From Stictocephala bisonia (taxonomy: Eukaryota > Arthropoda > Insecta > Hemiptera > Membracidae): 64,000 nucleotides of DNA. Position 1 is the stretch's first letter. Every line of letters starts with the position of its first letter. Where the stretch lies: NCBI GenBank assembly GCA_035578905.1, contig JAQJVL010002660.1, forward strand, positions 23,553 to 87,552. The letters are read 5' to 3'. The notes below the pieces were generated by a model. It was given only the letters and a program-made list of their open reading frames with translations, was not told the DNA's origin and searched no databases. Shown in pieces: positions 22,883 through 35,600 of this stretch. A program made the translations under genes and the position numbers.

Positions 22883-23049
22883 TGTTTTTTTGTCAGCTAC
22901 CATTAATTTTTTTAAGTTTAAAATTATGTAAAAGCTGAGTTTTATAGTTGGACAAAAAGTCATTACACTATAATAAGGATTAAAAATAAATAACAAATTA
23001 TCTCCTGTCACAAAGCTAAATCCAGTCCATCAAGCCATTTAAGACCTGC

Positions 23050-24240
23050 CTCACTGATTCTATTTATGCTAACTAATCCCTCCTAAAACAGCAAAAGGGG
23101 CACTCTGAAACTATGTGATCCATTATTTGGATAGAATCTCCGCAATCATATGACTGATCTACTGTCAATCTCCATTTGTATTTCCAATAGTTACATCTGC
23201 CCACTCCAGTTCGGAACCGATTCAATAATGTCTGCTCCCTACGAGGGCTGTTCATACTACCTACATGTATTGAAGAATAGTTAATAAGGAACTTATTTCA
23301 TCCATCAAAACTGTTCCACGCTATGGTCCAGCTAGTATTGGCGAGAAATTTGATCTGCTCAACTGGAAAGCAGTACGTATAGGTGGCTTTCGAGATTTTA
23401 AGCGACCGTTCTGACGTGGGAGATCCTGGATAATGGGGAGGTCCGGGACATTCAAGATCTTATTGAATTCTTTACGTAGTGCCTCCTAACGTCTTATTTC
23501 TGGAAGAGCTATAGAGCACAGCACCGGGAGCCAAGGTAGTAGAGTTGCTATGAGAGTACCACTAATAGCTCTCATGGCTCTATTAAGTTGGACATTAATC
23601 GCTTTTGTATGTGCAGCCATATGGGAGCACTGTATTCAGCAGCTGCATAAACCAGTGACAAAGCAGTAGTACGCAGGACGTGTACGTTGACTCCGTAAGT
23701 TGTTCCAGCAATATGATGTAGTACATTTTCCCTGGGTTTAATTTATCTCCTGTTTTTTTAATATGGCTTTTAAACGTCAGCGATCGATCTAATGTTACTG
23801 CCAGGTACTGTGGATCATTGCGGTAGAGTTTTACACAATTTAGAAATATGTTTAAATTTAGATTAGCCAGTCGATTACTTAGATGGAAGCAGGCTACTTT
23901 GGTTTTTGATGGGTTAGGATTCAGCTTCAAGGTTCTAAAATATTCTTCGAGGGTTGGAAGATCGTTTGCGAGAGTTTCTTCAGTAGCTGTGAAGTCCTTG
24001 TGTTGATAAGCTAAAGAAATATCATCTGCATATATAAACTGTCTTGACTTGGTGATTGGGATGGGCAATAATAGACGTTACATAAAATTGGAGAAAGTAC
24101 GGACCCCTGTGGGAGACCATCCTCCAGCTGTCTATATGATCTTTCTTTACGACCTGTATAAACTTTTATTAGCCTGGCACTAAGTATTGACTCTAGAAGT
24201 CGCAAAAGATAGGGACAGGGAAGGAGGCTGTAGAACTTTA
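23050..24240 (-). pseudogene. Jockey/RTE-type LINE reverse transcriptase, 5'-truncated
   Basis: The minus strand carries, in order, RLIKVYTGRKERSYRQLEDG, LPQGSVLSPILCNVYY, FIYADDISLAYQ (the YADD catalytic motif, near 24025), LKLNPNPSKTKVACFHL, DRSLTFKSHIKKTGDKL and a C-terminal NRFRTGVGRC..W (23170-23230). These are the palm, thumb and C-terminal parts of an APE-type LINE RT. One or more frameshifts separate the YADD segment from the preceding one. The first catalytic Asp block and the endonuclease are missing. Confidence 0.8.
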
Positions 24241-24291
24241 ATAAGTTATTAGAAATTAATAAGCCAGGGGTGAATTTCCTTTGGCTTCTCT

Positions 24292-25240
24292 AAAGTGCTC
24301 TATAAGGTTCAACATTGACTGCTGATTGCTAAGCTGAAGATTCGTGGAGTCGAAGGTTCACTGCTCAGCTGGTTGGAGAGTTACCTAAGTGGAAAGAATT
24401 TTATTGTGAAGAGTAAAAAGCCACGTCTCTTCTATTTCCCCACCAAGTGCCTTATGTTCGCCGATGATATAAAGATATTTACTCAAGTTCAATGTGCGCA
24501 GGACCAGGAGCTACATTCCAGTGTATTGTCCTATTGTGTAGGGAAAGAGCGATGAACCTTATCAGCTCCAAGTGGTAATGTTCAGAGTGGGTCCAAATTA
24601 TTCAATTACAACATTGACGAATTTTTACTTCTTTTAGTGAGTAGCACCTTGCAGTTGTTCTGGCCGTGCGTTTGGTCATCTTGTGCAAATAACTTTAAGA
24701 GCCTATAATTTACAGGGTTTTATCTTAAGTTATAACATAGAATTCCAATCACAACATACATTAGTCTAGCTTTATAAGGAACTTGTTTACGACCTATTCT
24801 AGATTATGGTTTTGTTATCTGGATACCCTATCAACGTTGTCATTCTAAAATGCTGTCTAATAATGAAACTAATTTCATCAGAATGCTTGGGTTTACTTAT
24901 ATAGAGACTCCAGTCTTCAGTTGATAATATGAAGAAGCATTTTTGTATTCAGTCTCTTCATCTGAGACGGAAACTTGCGGACCTACTCTTACTGTACAAG
25001 CCAGCGAATAGCCTTTTGGGCTGTCCTGAGTTGCTAGGTGGCATTGACTTTATAATTCCTAGAGGAATTCACTCAATTTCTGTCTTCCATTGTAGATAAC
25101 AGCCAACGTCCTGATTTCTAGACTTCTTAGGGCCCTGTGGGTGGTGAGATTGACTTCTTTACTACACCGGAAGAGATTTTTAGGAAGCAAGTTAGTGAGG
25201 TTGTATTTAATTATGCTTCTATAATTTATGTTAATTTGTT
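24292..25240 (+). pseudogene. LINE reverse transcriptase relic, copy 2, + strand
   Basis: It opens with the same 115 bases as 22575, then jumps (internal deletion near 24445) to KCLMFADDIKIFTQVQCAQD, which holds the FADD catalytic motif. Decayed text continues to RPILDYGFVIWIPYQRCHSK and FIRMLGFTYIETPV (24790-24920), the usual C-terminal block of these RTs. Stops and shifts are frequent. Confidence 0.7.
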
Positions 25241-26577
25241 AATCAACTTAATATCTGTTATTAATATTGTTTGTTTATTTATGGCTGTTCTTATTAATAT
25301 TGTTAATAGTGGAAATAAGTTCTTGATAATTGTGGTTGCCCGTAATTTTCTTATGTCATAAATATTGATTTTGTTGATTCTTTTTACTCTTGTAGTAATC
25401 AATACGGTTATTGTTAATTTGTTAAGTTTGTATTATAGTTATAAATTATTCTCGTTTTAATGGGTGCTGTTTTGTCACAAATTCATCTTTTTATTGGATG
25501 TTTACCTATATTAAGTTTCACCTTAGTGTGAAACTTAATATAAAATAATACATTCTTAGTACAATTTTGCTTTTTCATAGCATTTTATAGTTATAACGTT
25601 GTACAAGACTGAATATTTTTTAGTAATTAGGCCAAATGATTGAACTATTTAACATCTAATTAGTCCATTTTTAACTGACATGTATATCTTTAATCAATTA
25701 TTTAGAAATGGTGTTAACAGTAGATTATATAAATACATATCATTTATTGAAATTAAGAATATAACTGTACACAGAACGGATGCACAAGTGAGTCCACCAG
25801 TAATCATCACGTGGTCGGAGAAATGAAGTTGTGCATTTTTGTTCGAAATGGAAGTTACTCTTTTCGGGGTGCTTCAGTAGTTTATTGATAGTAGGCTTTC
25901 ATCTAGAGAAGCATATTTCCAATTAGGAACTGATATTCAACAAAATAAAACTAAAAAAAAATCAAACGATGAAAAGATTTACAGTATACATAATAAGATA
26001 AAAGTCTAACGGATAATTTACTCTAAGAATTACAATTGAATACATTTATCGGTTGCACTTTTTCTCTAAAACATTAAGTGTACACTATGACTTTTACGTT
26101 TTACTCTATGAAGTCAGCAGACGTAGCATTTCGATTTCGGCCAGCAGGTGACGATTTCTTACATCCTAATATATAGCAAACCTAATATTTTGACGATCTA
26201 ATCAGTGACAGTCCGTATGATGTAAATTGTTATAAAAGTGGTGTGTTTGTATAAAAGTGTAGGTCAGACATATCCTATTGGTTGGAAAATTAATACTTTT
26301 ATCTCGTTGTGAAATCTAAGAAGTGCCCTCACAGTTTGAGTACTTAGTGCAGTAGGCTATTTGAAATGGTCTGAACTAGGCCTAATGCCATTATTTTTAT
26401 TAAGCAAAATTAAATTTATGTAGAGGATAATAGACTAAGTAATAATCAACGTTTTGTGTTGAAGTTTTTTTTTTAATTTATTGAATAAGTGATATATAAA
26501 TTAATTGCTAATATTAGGCATAGGCCTAATGTAAGTCAACTTTGATAGTACCACTGTATAAACTGAGGTAAATTAAA
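25241..26577. other. Region upstream of GBF1; promoter not located
   Basis: No coding frame is present. It must contain or lie near the GBF1 5' UTR, but I see no convincing core promoter. An in-frame TAA (26569-26571) stands six bases before the GBF1 ATG. A perfect hairpin lies at 25507-25542. Confidence 0.3.
25507..25542. repeat. Perfect 15-bp-arm hairpin
   Basis: tatattaagtttcac (25507-25521) pairs exactly with gtgaaacttaatata (25528-25542) across a six-base loop. Confidence 0.7.
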
Positions 26578-26676
26578 ATGTTCCCTGGCAATGGCCTGTA
26601 TGTTGTGCAGGGAGAAATGTCAACATTGCTTACTGCAATGAGAAGAGGAGCCAGGTGGAATTCTCACTCTCATCAG
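26578..26676 (+). CDS. GBF1: GBF1 exon 1 (start codon)
   Basis: ATG in the context aaaATG opens MFPGNGLYVVQGEM, the known N-terminal form of insect GBF1, with an in-frame stop six bases upstream. The exon is 33 codons and ends ..NSHSHQ. The donor is CAG|GCAAGT, a GC donor otherwise matching the consensus perfectly, and the next exon joins in phase 0. Confidence 0.9.
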
Positions 26677-29600
26677 GCAAGTAGCCTTATCTAAGTTGTA
26701 ATTTAAACATACAACTGTGTAGCCTAGCACAGAATTCCATTCACCCTAAGCCAACTGAGTCCAATATGTTTAGTCCTAGATAGTGAATTCAGGCACTCTG
26801 TGCTTTTTTCGGAGCAGTGCGTGATCTTGAAAGTAGGCTCGTCACAAGCTCTTTTGTAAAAATCAATAAAAAGTATGTTTATCATCAAGCAAGTGCAACA
26901 AACTTGGTACCAATCAACACAGAATGTTCTGTTCTATATTTCAGATTTTAAAAATAATTTTTTGTCGAATTTTATTAATGTAATAAATAAAATAAAAACA
27001 TGAACAAGAAACTCCCGCCTGGCGGAGGGAAAAATTGCCGATGTTTGTTGAATGGCTGTACAAAAACCAATAGTCAGAATTAGGCCTACTTACTGTCAAT
27101 GTGAAGAGAATTAGATACTATAGCCAACAAAAGAAAATTGCAATGGAGGTGCTTTGGGTGTTTTACCAAAAATGTTTTTGTATACCCTAGTTTACGTGAT
27201 TTTCAAAAAAAAATTATTTTTGGATGTAATCTAACAAATATTATATATATCTATTCAGGAATATGTCTTATGTAAAGTTTTAGTTCTTAACACTTAAAGC
27301 GCTGAGTAATTGTTTGTAATTTTTCAATTAACGCTCGATTTTTTTGTATTTGTATAATATTCGTTTTCTCTAAAGTTATATTTTTTTTTCTATTTTAACT
27401 AGTTTATTGGAAGGTTAAAAACTATATATTTTTTATACTTTTATTTAACAAAATCAAAATGGTCTAAGTTAGTCAAATATTGTGAAAATATTTACAATCC
27501 CACAGAATACAACTAGACTATGTAATAATAAAATAAAATAAATTATAACTATAATAAATGAAACTGGAAAATATATAAAGTAAAGGGCAAATTATAAAAG
27601 TTGTTTACCCAAACAAGGTTTGGTAATTACGTTTGAAACAGACAACAAACAACAAACTCTGAGCGACATGTCGTCTTCTTCACGTTCTGTATAAATACGC
27701 ATTAAGCGTTAGCGGTAACTTTCGAAAATGACAGTGATTAGTAAAAGTGTCATATTTATTACAATCGTTCATATGATTCATAACTGAATAACGACCTAAA
27801 AATAGTGTTGACCTTGAACCGTAGAGCTCGCCTTCTGTCTGGACAGTGAATAAAATGGTACTTACTTAAAAAACATATTGGTAAAAAAATTATTTCATTT
27901 GTATTATACCACTTATTATTGATTCAGTTGTTATCGGACTGCCGATGAGTAAACAGCAGATATCGGCGCTCGGTCCTGTCGTTTAGATGCATGCCGCATC
28001 CTGCCCAGTAGCGACTAGTTTGTACGGTTATAACCCCATTACATTGTGTATAATTAGTGAAACATACGTCTTTGGCTATATTTCTATATTACCATTTTTA
28101 AAGATTGTTATTATATTCTTTTCAAACATGCGTGATAAATGCGTCAAATGTTACATTGTGTTACCAAGTGACGAAGTCATAGCCATGTTGTTTTTAAAGG
28201 AACGTACCATCCCGCGTGTAATCACTCTGGTGCGCAAAATTGTACTAAAACTAAAATCAAGCAATGTGTGTGTGACAATTGTGACGAGAAGACCACGTCT
28301 ATGGAATCTAGTTTGCCCACAGGTACTTCAAGGGAGAGTAACATAATTTTGGCCGCAATGAACACGCTTAAAGTAAATCTCATCTAAACTGGATAGTAAA
28401 ATGGGCAATGTGCAGCAGTCAATCGACTCACTAACGGGAGAGTTCAAGACCATGAACAGGCAGGTTTAATACCATAGAAAAGGAACACGAAGAGATGAAG
28501 ATTAGGTGTGTGCAGTTGGAGCAGACCACCCAGAAGATAAGCAACACTCAAGGTCTGCTAACATAGAGATAGCAGGCCTACCGCTGACCCAGAGAGAAGA
28601 TATCATGGTGTGCCAAGATATTCATTAATGTCTCTTGCACACCATTAATGAATCTCTGCAAGAGATTGCCAAGGTCATTCATTAATGTCCCCTTCAAGAG
28701 AGAAGACATCCATAGCACACCACCTACACTTATCTTATACTCCTACAAGAAACTTCATCCACCAGTGATCGTCCAATTCATCTCCAGATCTGTGAAGCAG
28801 ATGTGGTTGTCAGCTGGTAAAACGAAGAAGAACGTGAGCACCTCCAAGATCTCAGCATCCCTGCCTCCCAGCTACATTTACATCAACAAGGCACTTCTGG
28901 GATGAGCTTGATGCCTCATGCGGGAGAAGAAACTTCATTTCGTAGGCTACGTCAATGGCAAGGTACTGGTTAAGCCTAAGGAAGGACATGCGTCTCTCAG
29001 AGTGTTTGCATTGGAGGACCTCAACCAGTTTGAGCGATAAGTCAGTTTTTGTTATCTGTCATATTTTCTATTATTACTTCTGAGAATATTGATTAATTGA
29101 ATACACTTTAAATAACAAATTATGGAATAAAAAGGATTAACAAACCATGTTCTATTTACTTGAAGTAAATTTTTGTCTTATTTAGTGCCAGTTTTTATAA
29201 TTAATTTACTAAAATTACGTTGACATTTATAATCATACAAATAGGACATTGGTTTTAAATCATCAGGCAATACTTTCCTAAAATTTGTTAACATAAATTT
29301 CATAAACGTTGACAATATAGATAAAGTAGTTTTATAGGCCTATATTTATGAATTAACTGTTCTGCAATTATGAACTGTTCTCAGTTAAAATTAATAACAA
29401 TGAAGTAAAACAAGTTTTAAATTAATAAAGTAATTAGTTTTAAATCTTAGGTTAAATGAAGCACCCGTAATAAAATGAGATTTCATATTTCTCTTAAAAG
29501 TTTTCATTGTTTATCTTTTATTGGAGTTTGATTTTGTTTTCTACTGTTTGATTGTAGTAATTTGAGATAACCTAGTGCATTTTTCCCTAGGGTATTAGAT

Positions 29601-32600
29601 AGTTATTGGCAATTAATATGTTTTAAGGTACATTGTACTTCCAAATTTTAACGTCTTTAATTTCTTTATATTTTATTGGTTAATAATTTGTATAAAGATT
29701 CAGAATCTATCTTCTGTTACACTATAATATTTTCTACAAAACTAATATATTTTTATGAAAATCAAGCTTCACTTTAAGTATATAGAATAATTATGGCCAT
29801 AATTCCAAACTCCTTTAAGCAAAAAATAAAGTATGTAATTTTTCCATTCATTTTATTGATTGTCTTATGTTAAATAAATAAAATATTTGTAGTAGTGTTA
29901 TATCACAAACTATCTATTAGATTTTTAGGATAATCATTGCCATAATGGCAAACTCCTTTATGCCAAAAATCAAGTATGTTGTCTTATGGTTCAAAATTAA
30001 TTTGAAATCCTCAGAGCTTTTTATCTGTTACAATGTCATAATGTGCTTTTATGATTAATAAGTTTCATTCAACAGTTATATTCATTATATTTTATAGTAG
30101 TTACGGCCATTATATCAGCTCCTTTTTCACTTATTATATTGATTATCTTATGTTTAAATAAAATAAAATCTTGTAGAGTTGTAACACTTAAATGATCTAT
30201 TTTGATATGTTTTGTAGACAAATAACATGTTGTTGGTGATTAATATTTTTTAAAGTAGTTTTGAATTAAAATCATGTTTTTATTCCAACACTTTTTTTGT
30301 TTGTTTAACATTTTTTACATTTTTTGGTTTATTTAATTTTTAAATATCTTCAGAATCATTTTCAGTTACACTATTATATTTTATTTTTATCATTATATAA
30401 CATTATATCATTATTATACTTTATTTTATTTAATCATTACATTTTTGTAATAGTTTATGGCCAAATGGCAAACTCTTTTATGCCAAAAGAACTATGTAGG
30501 TACTTTTTTAAAATTCATTTTACTGTATTTTATGTTAAAAGAATAAATCATGTAAAAAGTTATAGGCTAACACAAATGATCCACATTGTTACGTTTCTGA
30601 AGGCGAATAATGTTATATTGGTAATGATTATATTTAATACAATTTCTTATTAAAGTCATGATTTCCGTCTATAACACAGGGTTCAATTTTAATTTTTAAT
30701 ATGAAGGTCTCAGAGCCTTTTATCTGTTACACTGTCATAATGTGTTTTATGAAAAATATGTTTCATTCAAGAGTTGTATTCGTTATATTTTATAATAGTT
30801 ATGGCCATTATGTCAAATTCCTTCACGTATAAAGATCTAAATAGGCGCTCTTTTTATATATTCTATTTTGTATGCTAAGCAAAAAAAATATATAATCAGT
30901 AAATTTAAAACACAAATTATTAAATTTACTACGTTTTAGTTACAAATACTTTTCGTTATAGTTTTCTAATGTGTATATATTTTAATTACTTTAACAGTTT
31001 TATGTTGTAGGTTTTGTCTACTATTGCAAATTATGTCTTACTATATAGTTAATTCAATAGTTTTAGTGTTAAGTAATGTCGCTGCTGGGCGGGCGGCGTG
31101 TTGTTGGGCGAGAAGTGGCCCATGAGAACAGCGACGATGACAGTAATTGTTTAGTTTTTGATCGATGTTTAAAACTTACTGATGGTTTCCTTGTTTTTTA
31201 TAAAGATAGTTTATTTGATATGTTAAAAATTTTCCACTGTATTATTAGGAGCTTCACAAAAATTTTGACGAAATTTTAATTTATATGGAAGCTTTAAATA
31301 CGAAACAAGTCATTATTATTTTTACAGAATGTTGGTTGAGTGGCGGGGAGAAGGGGACAACTATTGACGGATTTGACATGATTAAGGCGGAAATTCAACG
31401 AAACAGGAATGATTAGTCAATGTTTCTGTAAACAAACTACTTATTTTTACTGCCACACAGATAATGTTAAGTGACGCTGTAACAATGTTTAGTTACATTG
31501 ATTTTAGAAAAATGAAAATATTTGAAAAACTACTTGCAATAGGCCTAGAAGTTTTAATTCAAACTCTATAACATTTTGCAGTTTTTCTTAAAAATTGAAA
31601 TTCTTAGCCTCTTGAATAAAAAAGTAGATTTTTCCCATTAGAAATAAAATAAAGATTATTTATAAATACAATATCTTTTCCTGTGGAGTCAGATCGATAT
31701 ATTTTCTGCAATTTACAGGTTTTGGTGATGTTGTTACGTTTGCTTCATCCCTGAAGCTCCCTGATTGGTTCTTACCCGTTTTGTTCTAGGCAATTTGCAT
31801 GTAGTGTCTACGTAAACACTTCGAGTAATGGTCTTTTCGGCCGGTTCTGCCGCCGTCTTTTGCTGAATTAAGTTCGCCGCCTTTTGAACCGTTCATCTGC
31901 TACAATCCGGAGTTCAGCAATTTTCTCTCGGGAAGCTTTGAGAAGTTGTGCTGTGGTGCGCAGATTGAATGTTGTTTGATTGTGCGTGACACCTTTGGTT
32001 TAAAATTACTGTTTTCTGGAAGCAACGTAAATTCGACTTTTGTTCTTAGCTTGTTGATTCTCGTTGTTAGATTTATCCCCTGCCCTTTTAGCTGTTCACA
32101 CTAAAACCTTGAAAATGTTTCATAATTTTTCTTGTTCTTTTAAGTGCCGCTCTTCTAGCGACATTTCGGTAAATTTTGTCAGAAGTCAGATTTTAGTTAT
32201 AAACAAAATGTTTTAAATCAAAATAACTATTGGTTATTTTGTTGTTGTGCAGATTCCTGAGGCAGAATCATTCTTTCATTCATAAATCATTCATTCATAG
32301 AATCATACATAAAGAAGATATTAATTACCATCTATTTTTTGAGACATTGAAAAGTTAATTTTACTTTATTTTATTATTTGAGAAAACTTTTCATGTTTGG
32401 TTTTAATTTTAAATAAAGTATTTTGACAAGAAGAAGTTATCATTTTAATTTAATTTTATTTAAACTCTGACAACACTGACACACTTTGCACTTTCATAAA
32501 TAACACATTACTCACTGATAGCCTGACTCAACTCAACTGAGACCCCTTTTTACTGTGTTAATTCTTGTACTGTTCATTTTTTAAATATAGTTCTAGGCTG

Positions 32601-35600
32601 TGTTGAGAATTCCAAAAAATTGGCTCGAGTTAGGAACACACAATATAAAAAATTGAAACCCTTGATATTTGCAGAACTAATACAATCCATTCGTGAAAGA
32701 GACAAACTTGTAAATTAGTCAAAAGGCAACCATTTAATACAAATCTGAGAAACCAGTTTAGAGAGTTAAGGAAAAACTTGAGTAATCTTTTAAAACGTTC
32801 TAAAAAAGATTTTTATAGGGATAATTTAATTCAAAGTGAAAGAAATCTGAAATTATTCTTTAGTATAATAAATGAGCTTGCCAGAAAACAAGTAAAAAAG
32901 ACTCATTCCCTATACAAAAACATTTGCCTAATAAATCCCAGTATACGGATAATATCTGTAAATCTGTTACAGAGAGCTTTAATCATTTCTTTTCAAGTGT
33001 CGGACAGAATCTGGAAAATGCTATAAATCCAATAGAGGACCCAGTGGTTGTTGACAATGACTTTACTTTTAACACTGACTTTACGTTTACAACTGTTACT
33101 GAATACGGCGTAACAAGATATGTGTCGTATCATTGAACAATTGTTATAAATATGCAGTTCACAGCTGTCCCATGTGGGCCTATTCTCTTAAAACATACCT
33201 CATTTTTGTTATACCTTACAGTAGTTTAGTGCATATACTTTGTGTAAATTTAATGATAAAAAAGTCTGTGTTAACTATATTTCTCTTATATTTTTCTACA
33301 TTTCATAACACTGCTGTAACCTACTGTAAGTTTTTTTGAGAATAACACGTTATTTTCATTCATTCATTTGATTAATGGATATCTGCTATTTGTAAAATAT
33401 AAGCAGCAACCTCACAATTATGCTGTATTTATCAAGCTGTTATGTTTAATCATATTTTGCCAATTTTGACTTCTTCTTGTAATTATTAAAAAAAACATAA
33501 TAATAGAGAAAATGGAAAATGTTTACCACCCCTTTCGAGAGTTTTTCCTGTTATAAGAATGTTTTTAGCACTCCAGTGGTTGCGTGGTCCACCATTACTT
33601 GGTAGGTTGCGTGGATGACATTTGTTATCCACCCTTGTATTTGTTACAAATTTCTTTAAAATTAAAGGTTTAAGTAGAAATATTCTAAGGATAGGTAGGC
33701 TATATTAGGTAATAATACAATAATATAATGACAAATAACAACTTACTTTTATTACTTAATGTATTATATGTATGTTTAATGTTTATGCAATGACATAGTA
33801 AAAGATGGTACATAAAACATTCTAAGTCTCATTCAAGTGTTTTAACAGGTCTCATTCAAAGCAATTAATGCATACAACTTGTCGATGATTAAGAGAAATC
33901 CACTTTTAGCATTTAGATCATGACTTCCTCATTGTTCTATATTTAGGATCTCCCGCACAAGAGACATAGACCTCAATCAGCTATTTATGGTGCTTGAGGA
34001 GGAGGGTTGGCTTTATCCTCTAGTTTCAAAAGAAATGCCGCTCTTGGTTTTATTTCTTTTGGGATTCAGAGTTGGTATCTATTGCCTCTTCATCACTACC
34101 ATTGTCTAAATTTGGCTTATGGTCCACCTCATCAGGATTTTTGTTACTATAATCACCAACACCACATTCAGTTTCATTTAGATACTGCTGTAACTGTTTC
34201 CGATCTATATCTGACATTTTTATGATTTATTATTTACACTTATTAAAACACTAAGAAAACATAAAATAATGTTCAGAAAATTAAAAAAAAATTAAAACGT
34301 GGTTAGTTGCGTGGATGAAAGTAGTCATCCAAACAGAACGTTTACAAATAATAAAAAGTTAGCAAAGTACATTTATCAATGTACTTTGCTAACTTTTGGA
34401 CGCTAAACCAAGTAAGAGACACAAAGAAAAGGTAGATGACTGTTCAAGGCTGTCAGTACGGCCAATCACTCACAATAGGGAAAAATATTTACCTGGATGA
34501 CAATGTCATCCGCGTGACAACTAGAGTCTTAACTTGTTAGCTGGAATGTTAATCTGTACACAGTTGTTAATCTAAAACATTGTATTGTAATATATTAGAT
34601 TAAGTATTATCAACCTGTTTTAACGGCCTCAAAACAAATTAGTTTTTTTTTCATCAGAGCAGTTTTTTAATTAGTTCAGTATAATAATTAAAAACTTTAT
34701 ATGAATTCATAAAAATTAAATAATTACATTAATTTAATAATAAGCACACTCTCAATATATTCATCCTGGTGTTGATATTTTTGTATTTGCAGGATGAAGA
34801 AAATGATATTTTGGTAAAAGGATTTTCAGCACTAAAAGATGTTTTGAACTCAATTACTGATCTCAAATTATTGGATCCTCTACATTTTTTAGGTAAGTCT
34901 CTTTAATCATTCAAATTATATAATAAAACAAATTATAAAATAAAACAATGTGATCAAGTTGGTTACAAAACAAAGTGATCAAGTTGGTTACAAAACAATG
35001 TGATCAAGTTGGTTACAAAACAATGTGATCAAGTTGGTTACAAAACAATGTGATCAAGTTGGTTACAAAACAATGTGATCAAGTTGGTTACAAAACAATG
35101 TGATCAAGTTGGTTACAAAACAATGTGATCAAGTTGGTTACAAAACAATGTGATCAAGTTGGTTACAAAACAATGTGATCAAGTTGGTTACAAAACTAAA
35201 ATAACCTGCCCTCCCTCTTTTTAAGGCAATAAACTGAACTCTCCTAATCAGTAATATTTTTAATGGCAAACATCTTGGGTTGTTGGTAGTTGATTATAAT
35301 TCTGTGACTTTAGCCTTGTTTCAGCATTTCTTGTTTTTTGGTTTGTTTTATAATAATAATTATTAGTATTAAATGGTTCGTTATTTTGAATTTGCTATTT
35401 TCACTCTACAGTTGTGTCATCAAAGTACAAAAATAATGACAATGTAATCCTCTAGGCTTTTCTCTTGTGTAAATATGATTAAGATAACACTTTATGTAAG
35501 CCTATTACAAAAGAAAGGAGTAATTATTTGGAGCCAAATTTGTCTTAACATCTATATATTTTAATTGACATGATTTTGAAAAAGGTTATTACACAAGTGA

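Larger units (their letters stand above)
33569..34528. mobile_element. Second piggyBac-like element, internally deleted
   Basis: The right end is followed by TTAA (34529-34532), and the left end is preceded by TTAG, a one-base variant. The ends are inverted repeats of moderate quality (cactccagtggttgcgtggt on the left; gactctagttgtcacgcgga read in reverse on the right). Subterminal palindromes ggatgacatttgttatcc (33613), ggatgaaagtagtcatcc (34314) and ggatgacaatgtcatcc (34495) mirror the arrangement in the piggyBac at 11650-12671. It carries a transposase start on the minus strand. It lies in GBF1 intron 1, about 260 bases before exon 2. Confidence 0.65.

Noticed and set aside
34942..35191. 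CRISPR-like array
   Set aside because: The 25-base units are head to tail with no unique spacers; this is a minisatellite in a eukaryotic intron.
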